A stretch of DNA of 64,000 bases from Candidatus Tepidiaquacella proteinivora (GCA_013348845.1 CP054675.1:1559501-1623500); one strand, 5' to 3'; counted from the first letter of the stretch, positions 19,626 to 28,911 are shown. Notes: generated from the letters alone by a model not told the origin. Translations and numbers: made by a program.

Positions 19626-19982
19626 ATTAATAAATTTTGTTTTAATCAGGTTTCAGAAACCTGTAATAAATAATTTGATTAGGTTGGTGATTCTTACAGG
19701 AAAAGTAACCTACATCATATAAGAATCCACAACATAAATTAATAAAATAAATAAAGAACTAATAATAAAATCATTTAAAAATACAAAAATCCCTATCCTT
19801 GTTCAATGTAATAATTAATAGCTCTTATATTAATTTAAGATTAAAAGAAACAATTATTTAGAATATTATCTTTATTTTATTTTAAAGGAAAATAACTAAA
19901 TTAAAAAAATTGTTCCAATTTAATGTAATACCCCAAAACTGCACGGATAGTAAAAGTCAAAAACTTTTTAAGTATTTAAAAT
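19626..19982 (-). other. Hydrogenase operon leader/intergenic region
   Basis: This 357-base AT-rich region lies upstream of hydB and downstream of kdsA. No coding frame is credible. It contains a near-perfect palindrome at 19647-19663 and a second inverted repeat (GATTCTTA/TAAGAATC) within about 19687-19727, so the hydrogenase leader may be regulated or structured. Confidence 0.4.
19647..19663. promoter_or_regulatory. Palindrome upstream of the hydrogenase operon
   Basis: CAGGTTTC-A-GAAACCTG is an 8-bp perfect inverted repeat with a one-base centre, ending 22 bases before the hydB start. It is too compact for a terminator and has no T-run, so an operator is more likely. It does not match the usual Rex operator (TTGTGAA...TTCACAA). 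The regulator is unknown. Confidence 0.35.
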
Positions 19983-20798
19983 TTATTTGATATCGTAAAT
20001 TTTTAATAATTGTTTTAATAGTAATTCCAGATTTTGCAATGGTAACATATTACTTCCATCACTTAATGCTTTTTCAGGATTAGGGTGAGTTTCAATGAAA
20101 ATTCCATCTACACCAACAGCAACAGCTGCTCTCGCAAGCGGAGCTATAAACTCAGGATTTCCGCCACTAACCCCCTTATTTGCAGAGGGCATCTGAACTG
20201 AATGTGTAGCATCAAAAATTACCGGATATCCAAAAATCTTCATAATCACAAGATTTCTCATATCAACAACAAGATTATTATAACCAAAAAATGTTCCTCT
20301 TTCTGTAATTAAAATTTTATTGTTCCCTACTTTCTTTGCTTTATCAACTTGAAACTTCATATCCCAGGGGGAAAGAAACTGTCCTTTCTTTATATTAATA
20401 ATTTTTCCAGTTTCTGCAACTGCTTCGATTAGCTCTGTCTGCCTACAAAGGAAAGCCGGAATCTGTAAAATATCAACAACTTCTGAAACTACTTCAACTT
20501 CAATTTCTGAATGAACATCAGTAAGAATTGGCACTTGAAATTCCTTTTTGACATCAGCTAAAATCTTTAAGGCTTTCTCCATACCAATACCACGGAAAGA
20601 ATCTCCGGAGGTACGGTTTGCCTTCATATAGGATGATTTAAAAATAAAGGGCAATTTTAATTTATCTGTAATTGACTTAATTTTCTCGCAGGTTTTAAAA
20701 ATCACACTTTTATTTTCCACCACACAAGGACCGGCAATTAAAAGCAGAGAATTTAAATTTTTTACTTTTAAATCTTTTTGAAAATATTTAGGTAACAT
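19983..20798 (-). CDS. kdsA: 3-deoxy-D-manno-octulosonate 8-phosphate synthase
   Basis: A 271-residue cytoplasmic aldolase condensing arabinose-5-P with PEP to KDO-8-P, the committed step of LPS inner-core synthesis. Motifs are LIAGPCVVENKS near the N-terminus, FKSSYMKANRTS, GQFLSPWDMKFQVDKA, ITERGTFFGYNNLVVDMR, FDATHSVQMP and IFIETHPNPEKALSDGSNMLP. The order and length match KdsA and exclude DAHP synthase. It implies an LPS-bearing outer membrane. No other KDO gene is nearby, so it appears monocistronic. Confidence 0.95.
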   Translation of the reverse strand: MLPKYFQKDLKVKNLNSLLLIAGPCVVENKSVIFKTCEKIKSITDKLKLPFIFKSSYMKANRTSGDSFRGIGMEKALKILADVKKEFQVPILTDVHSEIEVEVVSEVVDILQIPAFLCRQTELIEAVAETGKIINIKKGQFLSPWDMKFQVDKAKKVGNNKILITERGTFFGYNNLVVDMRNLVIMKIFGYPVIFDATHSVQMPSANKGVSGGNPEFIAPLARAAVAVGVDGIFIETHPNPEKALSDGSNMLPLQNLELLLKQLLKIYDIK

Positions 20799-21101
20799 AC
20801 TTAAAATTGTAAGGTTTTCTATTAGATGTTAAAATACAATTTAATTCATATAAAATAAATGTTTAAATTTAGCGAATTAACAAAATATTAGCTGTAAGTT
20901 CATTCAATATAATTTAAAAAAGCATAAATTAAAAATATTAATTTAATTCAATTTAGCTTAAATTTCAAAATCATTAATAGTATTGGAATATTTAAAAGAA
21001 ATAGTTAGATTTTAATGTATAGAATGTTTATTTGGGACTACGGATTATAAAAAGAGCGGATTTATTTGCTAAAAACAATATAAACCCAAAAAATCAATAA
21101 A
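20799..21101. other. AT-rich divergent intergenic region
   Basis: This 303-base divergent spacer separates kdsA (minus) and a small hypothetical gene (plus). I see no RNA gene, strong hairpin or coding signal. It presumably holds both promoters. Confidence 0.4.
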
Positions 21102-21533
21102 ATGGAAATACATTATCAGTTTTTCGAAGATAATAATCTTTTGATTCATAAATTCATTGGTGAGTTTTCTATAACAGATTATGAAAATTATATGACTGAA
21201 TCTACTAAGCAATTCGATGTGAATAAAGTTGAAAAAACACTTACTGATTTAAGAAACCTCAAAGACTCACCTATACCTGATGATATAGACAAATTGATTA
21301 ATGAATTAATAAGAATAAGAGAAAAAGTAAAATTAAAATCTGTAAAAAACATATTCATTGTTGAAAAGCCAGTAGCAGCAGCAATATCCAGCTTATATCA
21401 AAATTCTCAACTTTCAAAAGGTATGGATTATTCATTATGTTCAACTTTAAATTATGCAATAAAATATTTAGGGTTAAATTACACCGTAGCCAAGCTTGAA
21501 GAAATAATAAAAAATCTTAAACATAAGATTTAA
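21102..21533 (+). CDS. Hypothetical protein, possible SpoIIAA-like (STAS-related) fold
   Basis: A 143-residue soluble protein without signal peptide or Cys motifs. The pattern of an N-terminal strand pair (YQFFEDNNLLIHKFIGEFS), a helix (ITDYENYMTESTKQF), a strand followed by LTDLRNLKD, and a long charged helix resembles the SpoIIAA/STAS-like proteins common in Bacteroidota, but this is a shape judgement, not a motif match. It stands alone between kdsA and trmH with AT-rich flanks. No function can be assigned. Confidence 0.6.
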   Translation: MEIHYQFFEDNNLLIHKFIGEFSITDYENYMTESTKQFDVNKVEKTLTDLRNLKDSPIPDDIDKLINELIRIREKVKLKSVKNIFIVEKPVAAAISSLYQNSQLSKGMDYSLCSTLNYAIKYLGLNYTVAKLEEIIKNLKHKI

Positions 21534-21796
21534 TTTGTACAATAATTTTTATTTCATCATTTAAAATTACTTTATATTTAAAACTTTTCAATAGTTAACT
21601 TTATCTCCCTTTTTTATATAAAACTTAAAAACCATCAAACCAATAAATACCTTTGGAATAAAAGTATTTCCCCCTATATTTAAAAATAGGAATTGATAAA
21701 GATTTATAAAGAAATGAAATTTATATGTTATATAATTATGTTAAGAATGAAAAAGGGAAATCAATTTCAACAAAATATTAGGTTAGACTTTTAATA

Positions 21797-22381
21797 TTAT
21801 TTTTCTAAGTACTTCTTTAATTTTTCCTGAAATTCTGCTTTTGTAAATTGTAATTTGTTATACATTCCTTTCAACTCACGCTGGCGAAGTGCTTCATAAA
21901 GGCAAACAGCAACTGAAACAGATACATTAAGAGATTGAATTAGCCCTTTCATTGGAATATAAAAGGATTTATCTGCAAGTTTAACAGCTTCTTCAGATAG
22001 TCCCCTATGTTCATTACCAAAGACAAGTGCAACTCTTTTAGTTAAATCAAGCTCGTATAAAGAAGAATTATCTTTAATGTCAGAAATAAAAGAAGAATAA
22101 ATTTTAAATTTATGTTTCCGAAGTTCTTCATAGCATTCCTGAATTGAATTAAATTTAGCAAGCTCAACCCACTTTTTAGCACTTCCAGAAGATACAACAC
22201 TTATCTTAGGAAAAGGTTCGATATAATAAACTAAATAAACTTTATCTATACCCACTGCTTCTGATGTTCTAAGTATAGCACTTACATTATGAGGGTCGTG
22301 AATATTTTCTAAAACAATTGTCAAATATTTCTGTCTTTGTTTAACTACTTTTTTAATTTTATTTAACCTTTTTTCTGTCAT
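21797..22381 (-). CDS. trmH: tRNA (guanosine-2'-O-)-methyltransferase, SpoU/TrmH family
   Basis: A 194-residue SPOUT methyltransferase. SPOUT motif 1 is IHDPHNVSAILRTSEAVGI, motif 2 is ALVFGNEHRGLSEEAV and motif 3 is IPMKGLIQSLNVSVSVAVCLYEAL, forming the deep trefoil knot that binds SAM. The N-terminal basic segment (RLNKIKKVVKQRQKYL) and overall length match TrmH, which methylates the 2'-O of G18 in tRNA. It is divergent from the outer-membrane protein gene at 22454. Confidence 0.9.
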   Translation of the reverse strand: MTEKRLNKIKKVVKQRQKYLTIVLENIHDPHNVSAILRTSEAVGIDKVYLVYYIEPFPKISVVSSGSAKKWVELAKFNSIQECYEELRKHKFKIYSSFISDIKDNSSLYELDLTKRVALVFGNEHRGLSEEAVKLADKSFYIPMKGLIQSLNVSVSVAVCLYEALRQRELKGMYNKLQFTKAEFQEKLKKYLEK

Positions 22382-22453
22382 ATTTGTTTATAATATTATA
22401 AATTACAAGCTATGATAAAAAATATTATATAAAAGTTAAATGCTAAATATTAG

Positions 22454-23086
22454 ATGAAAAGTAAATTGTTAATAATTTTTTTGTTTTTCACAACATTTTT
22501 TACAGGGAAAGAATGCTTAAGCCAACCAAATTTAAAATTAGACCCACGAAATAACTGGATGATTGGTGTAAATGTTTCTGAGAAAGGGTTTGGTGTTAAC
22601 GCTGGAATATTTAAACAAATTAATTATGATTATGATTTTTCAGCATATCTTTCTATCAGCGGGGTATCTGATAACCGCGAATTTGAAGTTTATGATATAT
22701 ACGGTAATCCAATTGTTCCTGATAAAGAAAACAGAATTTTTTTAATTGCCACCAATATTGGAGCTCAAAGATATCTATTTAAAGATGAAATAGAAGGCGG
22801 TTTTATGCCTTTGATTATCGGTGGAATTACCCCTGCACTTGTTATCACAACTCCTTATGAACGAGGTTATTTCGAAGCTTTTAAATACGCACAAGTTTCT
22901 TACGCGTTAGGTGGATATATTGGTGTAGGAATGGAATACTTACAATCAAGTAATATTGCACTCTCTTTTAACGCACGCTTTTTATATCTTCCCGTAATCG
23001 GTAAAGATGTAAATAGTCTTGCTGGAAAACCAATTAATAATCTCGGTGGTTTTCAACTAACTTTTGGACTAAATTTTATGAAATAA
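22454..23086 (+). CDS. Small outer-membrane beta-barrel protein, function unknown
   Basis: A 210-residue protein with a hydrophobic leader (IIFLFFTTFF) and signal cleavage after about residue 24. The mature part alternates hydrophobic and polar strands (MIGVNVSEKGFGVNAGIF, AYLSISG, GGYIGVGMEYL) and ends FQLTFGLNFMK, typical of an 8-stranded outer-membrane barrel. No family is recognised. An inverted repeat between it and the convergent pseudogene probably terminates both. Confidence 0.6.
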   Translation: MKSKLLIIFLFFTTFFTGKECLSQPNLKLDPRNNWMIGVNVSEKGFGVNAGIFKQINYDYDFSAYLSISGVSDNREFEVYDIYGNPIVPDKENRIFLIATNIGAQRYLFKDEIEGGFMPLIIGGITPALVITTPYERGYFEAFKYAQVSYALGGYIGVGMEYLQSSNIALSFNARFLYLPVIGKDVNSLAGKPINNLGGFQLTFGLNFMK

Positions 23087-23154
23087 AATTTTTCCCAGAA
23101 TAATTAATTTTCTTCTTAATAGAAAAAAAATCATAACCTGTCTTTCTAAATAAA

Positions 23155-23187
23155 AATGGACTCAATACTTTACCGATTAAGTCCATT
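23155..23187. terminator. Bidirectional terminator-like hairpin
   Basis: AATGGACT...AGTCCATT forms an 8-bp perfect stem (11 with one mismatch) with a short loop, flanked by A- and T-rich sequence, between the convergent outer-membrane protein gene and the frameshifted secreted protein gene. Confidence 0.55.
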
Positions 23188-23213
23188 CTTTAAGTGAGGA
23201 GATAAAACTCTTT

Positions 23214-24279
23214 TTATTTTACCACGGTCATAATTTTTGTTGCTGTAAAACTACCAGCTACAATCTTATAGTAATATATCCCACTGGCTAAATTGCTCCT
23301 GAATTCTACTGTATGTACTCCTGCTTCTTTATATCCCTTAAATACTGTTGCAACTTCCCTTCCGCTTATATCATATATTAATATCGTTACATATTCAGCC
23401 TGCGGTATCTCAAAATTTATATATGTTACTGGGTTAAATGGATTGGGATAATTCTGGGACATTGAATATTTCTTCGGACTTAATATCGTTACTTCTCCTT
23501 TTAAATTGTGATATTCATAATTCCCGTTATAATCTATCTGCTTTAATCTGTATTGATAAGTCCCGGGTTGTAAGTTCTTGTCTTCATAACTGTAACTCTT
23601 ACTCGGGTCTGCGCTTACAAATCCTATCTTATTCCATCCATTACCTGAATTACGCTCTACTTCAAATCCCTTGTTATTTATCTCTTCTATTGTCTTCCAG
23701 CTTAACTTTACATTATTACCTGTTACACTGTAGGTGAATTTTTCCATCTTTACAGGCAATGGCCCGTTTGAACCTACATCGTCTATGTATATCCTGTCAT
23801 TTCCCACCCCTTTTTTTGCTTCTTCTACCATAATAATATTGTATTATTGTTTGTTCCGTGGTATTCCACTGGAAAAATTATTTCTTTATTGTTCCATTTC
23901 TTTGATTCTGGTATTACAGTTGCTATCAAAACTGTATCGCCATTATTTACAATCGGATTGTATATATATACTCCTAATTCTGCTCCTTTATTTCCTTCGT
24001 GTGCTGTATGATAAAAACTGAAGGATGTAGTTGATGTTATTGATATACTATTAATCTGGAGGAAATTCTCAGTCTTTTTTACATTATTTTCTTTTGAAAG
24101 TGCTGAGTATTTTCCTGTTTTTGCTTTTCCATTGGTTTTTATCCATCCGGCTGAGGACAGCCCGGAGGAACGAATTGTCCTTCAAAGCTCTCCACATATT
24201 GACCATAGGTAAGTCCTGCTATAAGCAGTAGTGCTATTGTTGTTAGTATGTTTATGTTTTTTAAGTTCATTTTTTTCAT
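23214..24279 (-). pseudogene. Frameshifted secreted protein with C-terminal FlgD-like/T9SS sorting domain
   Basis: A strong ribosome site (AAGGAG, 24286-24291) precedes ATG 24279. The leader is a signal peptide ending TYGQYVESFEG, the start of a choice-of-anchor-J-like jellyroll. The frame stops at 24139-24141. The next frame continues (GWIKTNGKAKTGKYSALS) to a stop at 23825-23827, and a third frame (from 23831) resumes with NDRIYIDDVGSNGPLP, a fibronectin-like segment (LSWKTIEEINNKGFEVER) and the sorting domain (SQNYPNPFNPVTYINF). The parts are collinear, so the gene looks intact apart from two frameshifts. The first coincides with a GC-rich imperfect palindrome at about 24147-24166. It is either a decaying gene or assembly indels. 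Confidence 0.72.
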
Positions 24280-24439
24280 TTTTATCTCCTTCGCACAATA
24301 AATTACAATTTCTGTGCCAAAATTATTTACAGATTATTTTTTAAAAATTAAATAAAATGATATATAAGCATAGTATCAAAACTATGAAATTTAGAAATAT
24401 ACTATATTAAATATTAACCCCTATTAAATATATAAAAAT

Positions 24440-24892
24440 TTATATATTAATCCTGAAAAATTTCCAGTCTTTTAACTCCATCGCATTGAATTTCTTGTAA
24501 AACTTTATAGCATTTTTATTCCATTTAAGTACAATGAACTCTATTCTTCCGCATTTATACTGTTTAGCAATATTTAATAATTCTTTGAAAATACAAGTAC
24601 CTATACCACATTTCTGGTATTCTGAGGAAATATAAATATCTTCAAGATACAATGTTGGCTGAGCAAGAAAAGAAGAATAAGTAAAGAAATAAAACGCATA
24701 CGCAATTAAGCCTTTTTGACTTTCTGCAACTAAAACTTTAAGATTAGAATTTTTTTTGAAAATATCATTGATTAACCTTTTTTGAGCAGATAAAGATGGT
24801 GGCTTTAATTTTTCAAACTTTGCAAGTTCAGTTATTAGTTTTAATAGTTGTTTTGAATCACTTTTTTTAATCTCACGTAAAGTAATATTCAT
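24440..24892 (-). CDS. GNAT N-acetyltransferase, diamine (SSAT)-like
   Basis: A 150-residue acetyltransferase with the acetyl-CoA motif A as LEDIYISSEYQKCGIGTCIF (Q-x-x-G-x-G), followed by RIEFIVLKWNKNAIKFYKKFNAMELKDWKFFRI. The end of this segment resembles spermidine/spermine-type acetyltransferases, so a polyamine or diamine substrate is plausible but unproven. It is a single gene with its own AT-rich flanks and complete for the family. Confidence 0.82.
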   Translation of the reverse strand: MNITLREIKKSDSKQLLKLITELAKFEKLKPPSLSAQKRLINDIFKKNSNLKVLVAESQKGLIAYAFYFFTYSSFLAQPTLYLEDIYISSEYQKCGIGTCIFKELLNIAKQYKCGRIEFIVLKWNKNAIKFYKKFNAMELKDWKFFRINI

Positions 24893-24987
24893 TATAAATA
24901 GATTTTAGTTCTTAATTGTATTATATTCAAATTACAAAATTTTAATAAAAAAGGAACTTTAAAAATAAATTTTTGGTATTATATTTT

Positions 24988-25395
24988 ATGATTATGGTTA
25001 TTTTTAAAAAAGGGTTAAGAAGAATAAGAAAGAGCTTATTTTTAGCATTACTATTAATATTTTTAACATTTCAAAATAATCTATTCTCAGAAAACACTTA
25101 TCAAGATACTATTAAAGTTCATAATTCATGTAAATGCTCACAAAAATCATGCTGTGAAAATTCAAATTTGGAAACAGAAAACATTAGTTGTAAATGCTGT
25201 ATATCCAGTGAAGAACCTCTTGAAAAAAATTCATTTGTTGTTCTTATTTCAAATAATAAACAAAATGAAATAACAAAAGTTTCTGAAAATATTACAAGCA
25301 TCATACAAGTTTTCAAAAGATATAATGAAATAATACCTTATCAAAACTTAAATTTCCCACCCATATATATACTCGTCAAGAATCTTTTAATTTAG
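24988..25395 (+). CDS. Small cysteine-rich exported protein, function unknown
   Basis: The frame is open from TTG 24973; ATG 24988 gives a 135-residue protein with a basic N-terminus and one hydrophobic segment (SLFLALLLIFLTFQ), so it is secreted or anchored. The next segment holds clustered cysteines (NSCKCSQKSCCENS, then ISCKCCISS). The C-terminal half is ordinary and ends hydrophobic. It lies 64 bases upstream of the metallothionein-like YHS protein and shares its CKC-type clusters, suggesting a joint metal-handling role. No family is recognised. Confidence 0.55.
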   Translation: MIMVIFKKGLRRIRKSLFLALLLIFLTFQNNLFSENTYQDTIKVHNSCKCSQKSCCENSNLETENISCKCCISSEEPLEKNSFVVLISNNKQNEITKVSENITSIIQVFKRYNEIIPYQNLNFPPIYILVKNLLI

Positions 25396-25459
25396 AAAAA
25401 AATTTATTTAAAATTTTTACTTAAACAAATTTTTTTTATAAAATTAAAATTGAAATAAA

Positions 25460-26242
25460 ATGAAAACAAATAAAAAGTTTTTAATAAGTCTAATTATTTT
25501 AGTCTTATTCATTTTCTATTTAAACAGTTATAGCAGTGTAATTGATGACCCAAATTGTAAATGTGAAAATTGCAAATGTATCGAATGCAAGTGTGAAAGC
25601 TGCAATTGTAGTGTGTGTAACTGTGAAAACTGTAAATGTAATGAAGGAATTTGCTCATGTAATTCATGTAAGATGAAAGAGGGAAATGAATGCAAGTGCG
25701 AAAATTGTGATTGCGCTAAATGTATTCATCAATCCAGTGCAATCAACTACAATGAGAATTGCAAGTGTATGGTATGTGAATGTGGAAATTGTAAATGTGA
25801 GGGAATTGGAAATTCCTCTGGAATAAATACTCAGGAATTAATTCTCCGATTAGTTAACAATATAAATAATGACTATGAAAATCTTGCCGGCAATATAAGA
25901 GAAAGGTGTTGTAGTAAAGATGAAATTTATATTCCTAAAGTAAAAAATGACACTCTTTTGACATGTGTTGTTTCAAAAGAAACTATAACAAATAAACCGA
26001 TAAAATTATCTTACTTAGGAAATGAATATGTGTTCTGTAGTAATGATTGCCTTGAAAAATTTAAATCCGAACCGATGAATTACATAAAAGAACAGTTATT
26101 ATGCCCGGTTATGGGTGATGAAGCAGAAAAAGAGCTATTTACAGTTTACAAAGGAATAAAATATTATTTTTGCTGCAAAGGATGCATAAAAAAATTCAAT
26201 GAAAATCCGGAAAAATATATTGATGGCTATAAAGGAAATTAA
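25460..26242 (+). CDS. Exported metallothionein-like Cys-repeat protein with two YHS-like domains
   Basis: A 260-residue protein with an N-terminal membrane/signal segment (~residues 8-27). Residues ~32-115 carry about 26 cysteines in units of CxCxx (CKCENCKCIECKCESC and so on), a metallothionein-like metal sponge. Residues ~170-260 hold two tandem YHS/TRASH-like modules: TCVVSKETI...YVFCSNDCLEKFKSEP and CPVMGDEAE...YYFCCKGCIKKFNENPEKY. YHS domains bind copper or other soft metals. The fusion suggests a periplasmic or surface trap for Cu, Zn or similar. A hairpin terminator follows, then cydAB. Which metal is bound cannot be read from sequence. Confidence 0.75.
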   Translation: MKTNKKFLISLIILVLFIFYLNSYSSVIDDPNCKCENCKCIECKCESCNCSVCNCENCKCNEGICSCNSCKMKEGNECKCENCDCAKCIHQSSAINYNENCKCMVCECGNCKCEGIGNSSGINTQELILRLVNNINNDYENLAGNIRERCCSKDEIYIPKVKNDTLLTCVVSKETITNKPIKLSYLGNEYVFCSNDCLEKFKSEPMNYIKEQLLCPVMGDEAEKELFTVYKGIKYYFCCKGCIKKFNENPEKYIDGYKGN

Positions 26243-26271
26243 TTGCACGTAAATTATTGTCAGATTCTAAA

Positions 26272-26303
26272 AAAGAGGGCAGAGAAGAAATTCTCTGCCC
26301 TTT
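26272..26303 (+). terminator. Hairpin terminator after the Cys-rich YHS gene
   Basis: AGGGCAGAGAA/TTCTCTGCCCT forms a perfect 11-bp stem with a 4-base loop, preceded by A-run and followed by a short T-run, 30 bases past the stop codon. It separates the Cys-rich genes from cydAB. Confidence 0.75.
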
Positions 26304-26413
26304 AATGTAAATTATAATATAGAGGAATATTATAGATAGTATTATGTAAGTAATTTATTGAAATAATTCTAAAATATAAGTATTTTATTACAACCTTAAA
26401 ATAAGCATCTATT

Positions 26414-27850
26414 ATGGAATTAGAATTTCTTTCAAGATTACAATTTGCAATAACTGTTGGATTTCATTTTATTTTCCCGCCTATAACAATTGGTTTAGCA
26501 TTAATGCTTGTAATCATTGAATGGATTGGTTGGAAAAAGAATGATAATGAATATATAAAACTCGGGAAATTTTTCGCAAAAATTTTAGCTGTTACTTTTG
26601 CTGTTGGTGTGGCATCAGGGTTAGTAATGGTATTACAATTTGGTACAAACTGGGCAAGATATTCAGTTTTTGTTGGTGATATATTCGGAGCACCACTTGC
26701 TGCAGAAGCGGTATTTGCATTTTTCCTTGAATCAACCTTTCTTGGGCTTTACCTATTTGGTAGAAATAAAGTTTCCAAAGGTGTACATTGGTTTTCTATC
26801 CTAATGGTTACGATTGGTTCTATGATATCTGCTTTCTGGATACTGGTTGCAAACTCATGGCAACAAACCCCGGCAGGTTTTGCAATTCAAAATATAACTA
26901 CCGGTGAAATAATAAAAGATATAATTCCTGGAAAGGGATATGATCCTACACAATATCGGGCAGTATTAACTGACTTTTGGGCAGCAGTATTTAATCCAAC
27001 AACATTAAATAGATTTATTCATGTTATACTTGCTTCATTTATCACAGGTTCGCTTGTTCTTGCCGGAAGTTGCGCTTATATTATCTTAAAGATAAAAAGA
27101 AATTATAAAAATAATGATACTGAAATTCCCGATGATGATAAACAAACAATCAACATTGCAGAAAAAGGATTAAAGAAAGGATTAATTTTGGGATTAATAT
27201 TTTCCCTGTTACAACTTTTTCCATCTGGTCATGAACATTCGAGAGATGTATTTAAATATCAGCAATCAAAATTTGCAGCAACTCAGGGATTATATCATTC
27301 AACAAATGGCGCAAGGTTATTATTATTTGGACTTTTAACGGGCGATTCTATTCCACAGATTAAAGCAGAAATATCAATTCCCGGATTGTTAAGCTTTCTG
27401 GTGTCTGGTGATTTTAACGCAAGAATAAAAGGTATGGAAGAAATACCAGCTGAAAACAGACCACCTATGTGGCTTCCTTTTGTTTCTTATCATAATATGG
27501 TTATACTTGGAATGTTGTTTATAGCAATTAATGCCTGGGGAGTTTTGCAGATATTTAGAAAAAAATTATTAAGTGGGAAAAAATATCTAAGGATATTATT
27601 CCTGTTTATACCTTTACCTGTAATAGCATCACAATTCGGATGGATCGCAGCTGAGGTTGGGAGACAACCATGGACAGTATTTAATATTTTAAGAACTAAA
27701 GACTCTTTTTCAAATGTTGTACCTGTTGAACAGGTCTGGTTTACATTGATTCTTTTCAGTGTTATTTATTTAATAATGCTTTTTGTATACATATTTATTT
27801 TTATGCGTGAATTAAAACACGCACCAGTAATACTAAAAGAAAAAATATAA
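26414..27850 (+). CDS. cydA: Cytochrome bd ubiquinol oxidase subunit I
   Basis: A 478-residue membrane subunit carrying hemes b558, b595 and d. The N-terminal FHFIFPPITIG holds the heme b595 histidine, the region QFGTNWARYS is conserved, and GWIAAEVGRQPW (~416) is the family signature in the quinol-oxidising half. At 478 residues it is shorter than E. coli CydA (522), as expected for short Q-loop forms. It is followed 21 bases later by cydB. The enzyme reduces O2 with high affinity at the cytoplasmic membrane and supports microaerobic life. Confidence 0.95.
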   Translation: MELEFLSRLQFAITVGFHFIFPPITIGLALMLVIIEWIGWKKNDNEYIKLGKFFAKILAVTFAVGVASGLVMVLQFGTNWARYSVFVGDIFGAPLAAEAVFAFFLESTFLGLYLFGRNKVSKGVHWFSILMVTIGSMISAFWILVANSWQQTPAGFAIQNITTGEIIKDIIPGKGYDPTQYRAVLTDFWAAVFNPTTLNRFIHVILASFITGSLVLAGSCAYIILKIKRNYKNNDTEIPDDDKQTINIAEKGLKKGLILGLIFSLLQLFPSGHEHSRDVFKYQQSKFAATQGLYHSTNGARLLLFGLLTGDSIPQIKAEISIPGLLSFLVSGDFNARIKGMEEIPAENRPPMWLPFVSYHNMVILGMLFIAINAWGVLQIFRKKLLSGKKYLRILFLFIPLPVIASQFGWIAAEVGRQPWTVFNILRTKDSFSNVVPVEQVWFTLILFSVIYLIMLFVYIFIFMRELKHAPVILKEKI

Positions 27851-27871
27851 AAAACCAAAAATTTTATAAAG

Positions 27872-28888
27872 ATGGATTTAAATATAATTTGGTTTATTTT
27901 AATTACAGTTCTTCTTTCGGTATATGCAATATTGGATGGTTTTGATTTCGGGGTTGGAATATTGCATATAGGAGCAAAAACCGAAGAAGAAAAAAGGATT
28001 CTTATGAATTCTATTGGTCCCGTGTGGGATGGAAATGAAGTATGGTTGCTTGCTGGTGGTGGTTCTATTTTTGCGGCTTTTCCCTTTGTATATGGAACTG
28101 TATTTAGTGCTTTTTACCTTGCTATATATTTATTGTTACTTGCTTTATTTTTCAGAGCTATTTCATTTGAGTTCAGGGGTAAAGTTGAATCAGCTAAATG
28201 GAAAAAATTCTGGGATTTCTCCTTTGAATTTGGTAGTTTTTTACCCCCGATATTACTTGGTGTAGCTTTTGGTAATATATTGAGAGGATTACCTTTAAAT
28301 GAAAACAGAATATTTGTTGGCTCATTTATAGAATTACTCAATCCATATTCAATATTAATCGGGGTTTTAACTTTCGTAATATTTCTTATGCAAGCTTCAA
28401 TTTATCTTACACATAAGACAGAAGGGAAATTACAGGAGAAATATGAAAGACTTGCAGTTAACTTTTGGGTAGCATTTATCATACTTTATGTAATAGCAAC
28501 AGTAGCAACTTTATTTGTATCGAAATTTCTTTTTATAGGTATAACGAAAAGTGTTTTATTCTGGATTCTATTCTTATTATTTTTATTTTCCATTATAATG
28601 ATACCAGTTAACCTGAAAGCAAAAAATAATAAAAGAGCATTTTTATTTTCTTCAATAACAATATTTACTTTAATAGGAATTTCCGCAGTTAGTTTATTCC
28701 CAAGGTTTGTTCCATCTCTTATTGACCTAAATTATAGCTGGGATATTTACAATGCGTCTTCCACACCTAAAACATTAACCACAATGTTAATTATAGCTTT
28801 AATAGGAATGCCATTTGTTATTTTTTATACAATATTTATTTATCGTGTATTTAAAGGAAAAACTGTTTTAACAAAAGATAGCTATTAA
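27872..28888 (+). CDS. cydB: Cytochrome bd ubiquinol oxidase subunit II
   Basis: A 338-residue, eight- or nine-helix protein. The N-terminus has the CydB signature YAILDGFDFGVGILH, followed by NSIGPVWDGNEVWLL and FRAISFEFRGKVES. It pairs with CydA to build cytochrome bd. It is in the same transcription unit as cydA, and the sirtuin gene follows after 23 bases. No small CydX-like frame is evident after it. Confidence 0.94.
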   Translation: MDLNIIWFILITVLLSVYAILDGFDFGVGILHIGAKTEEEKRILMNSIGPVWDGNEVWLLAGGGSIFAAFPFVYGTVFSAFYLAIYLLLLALFFRAISFEFRGKVESAKWKKFWDFSFEFGSFLPPILLGVAFGNILRGLPLNENRIFVGSFIELLNPYSILIGVLTFVIFLMQASIYLTHKTEGKLQEKYERLAVNFWVAFIILYVIATVATLFVSKFLFIGITKSVLFWILFLLFLFSIIMIPVNLKAKNNKRAFLFSSITIFTLIGISAVSLFPRFVPSLIDLNYSWDIYNASSTPKTLTTMLIIALIGMPFVIFYTIFIYRVFKGKTVLTKDSY

Positions 28889-28911
28889 AAAATCAGGAAA
28901 TACAGAATAAA

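Noticed and set aside
19647-19663. Rex operator for hydrogenase
   Set aside because: The palindrome CAGGTTTC-A-GAAACCTG does not match the TTGTGAA-type Rex consensus, so no regulator is named.
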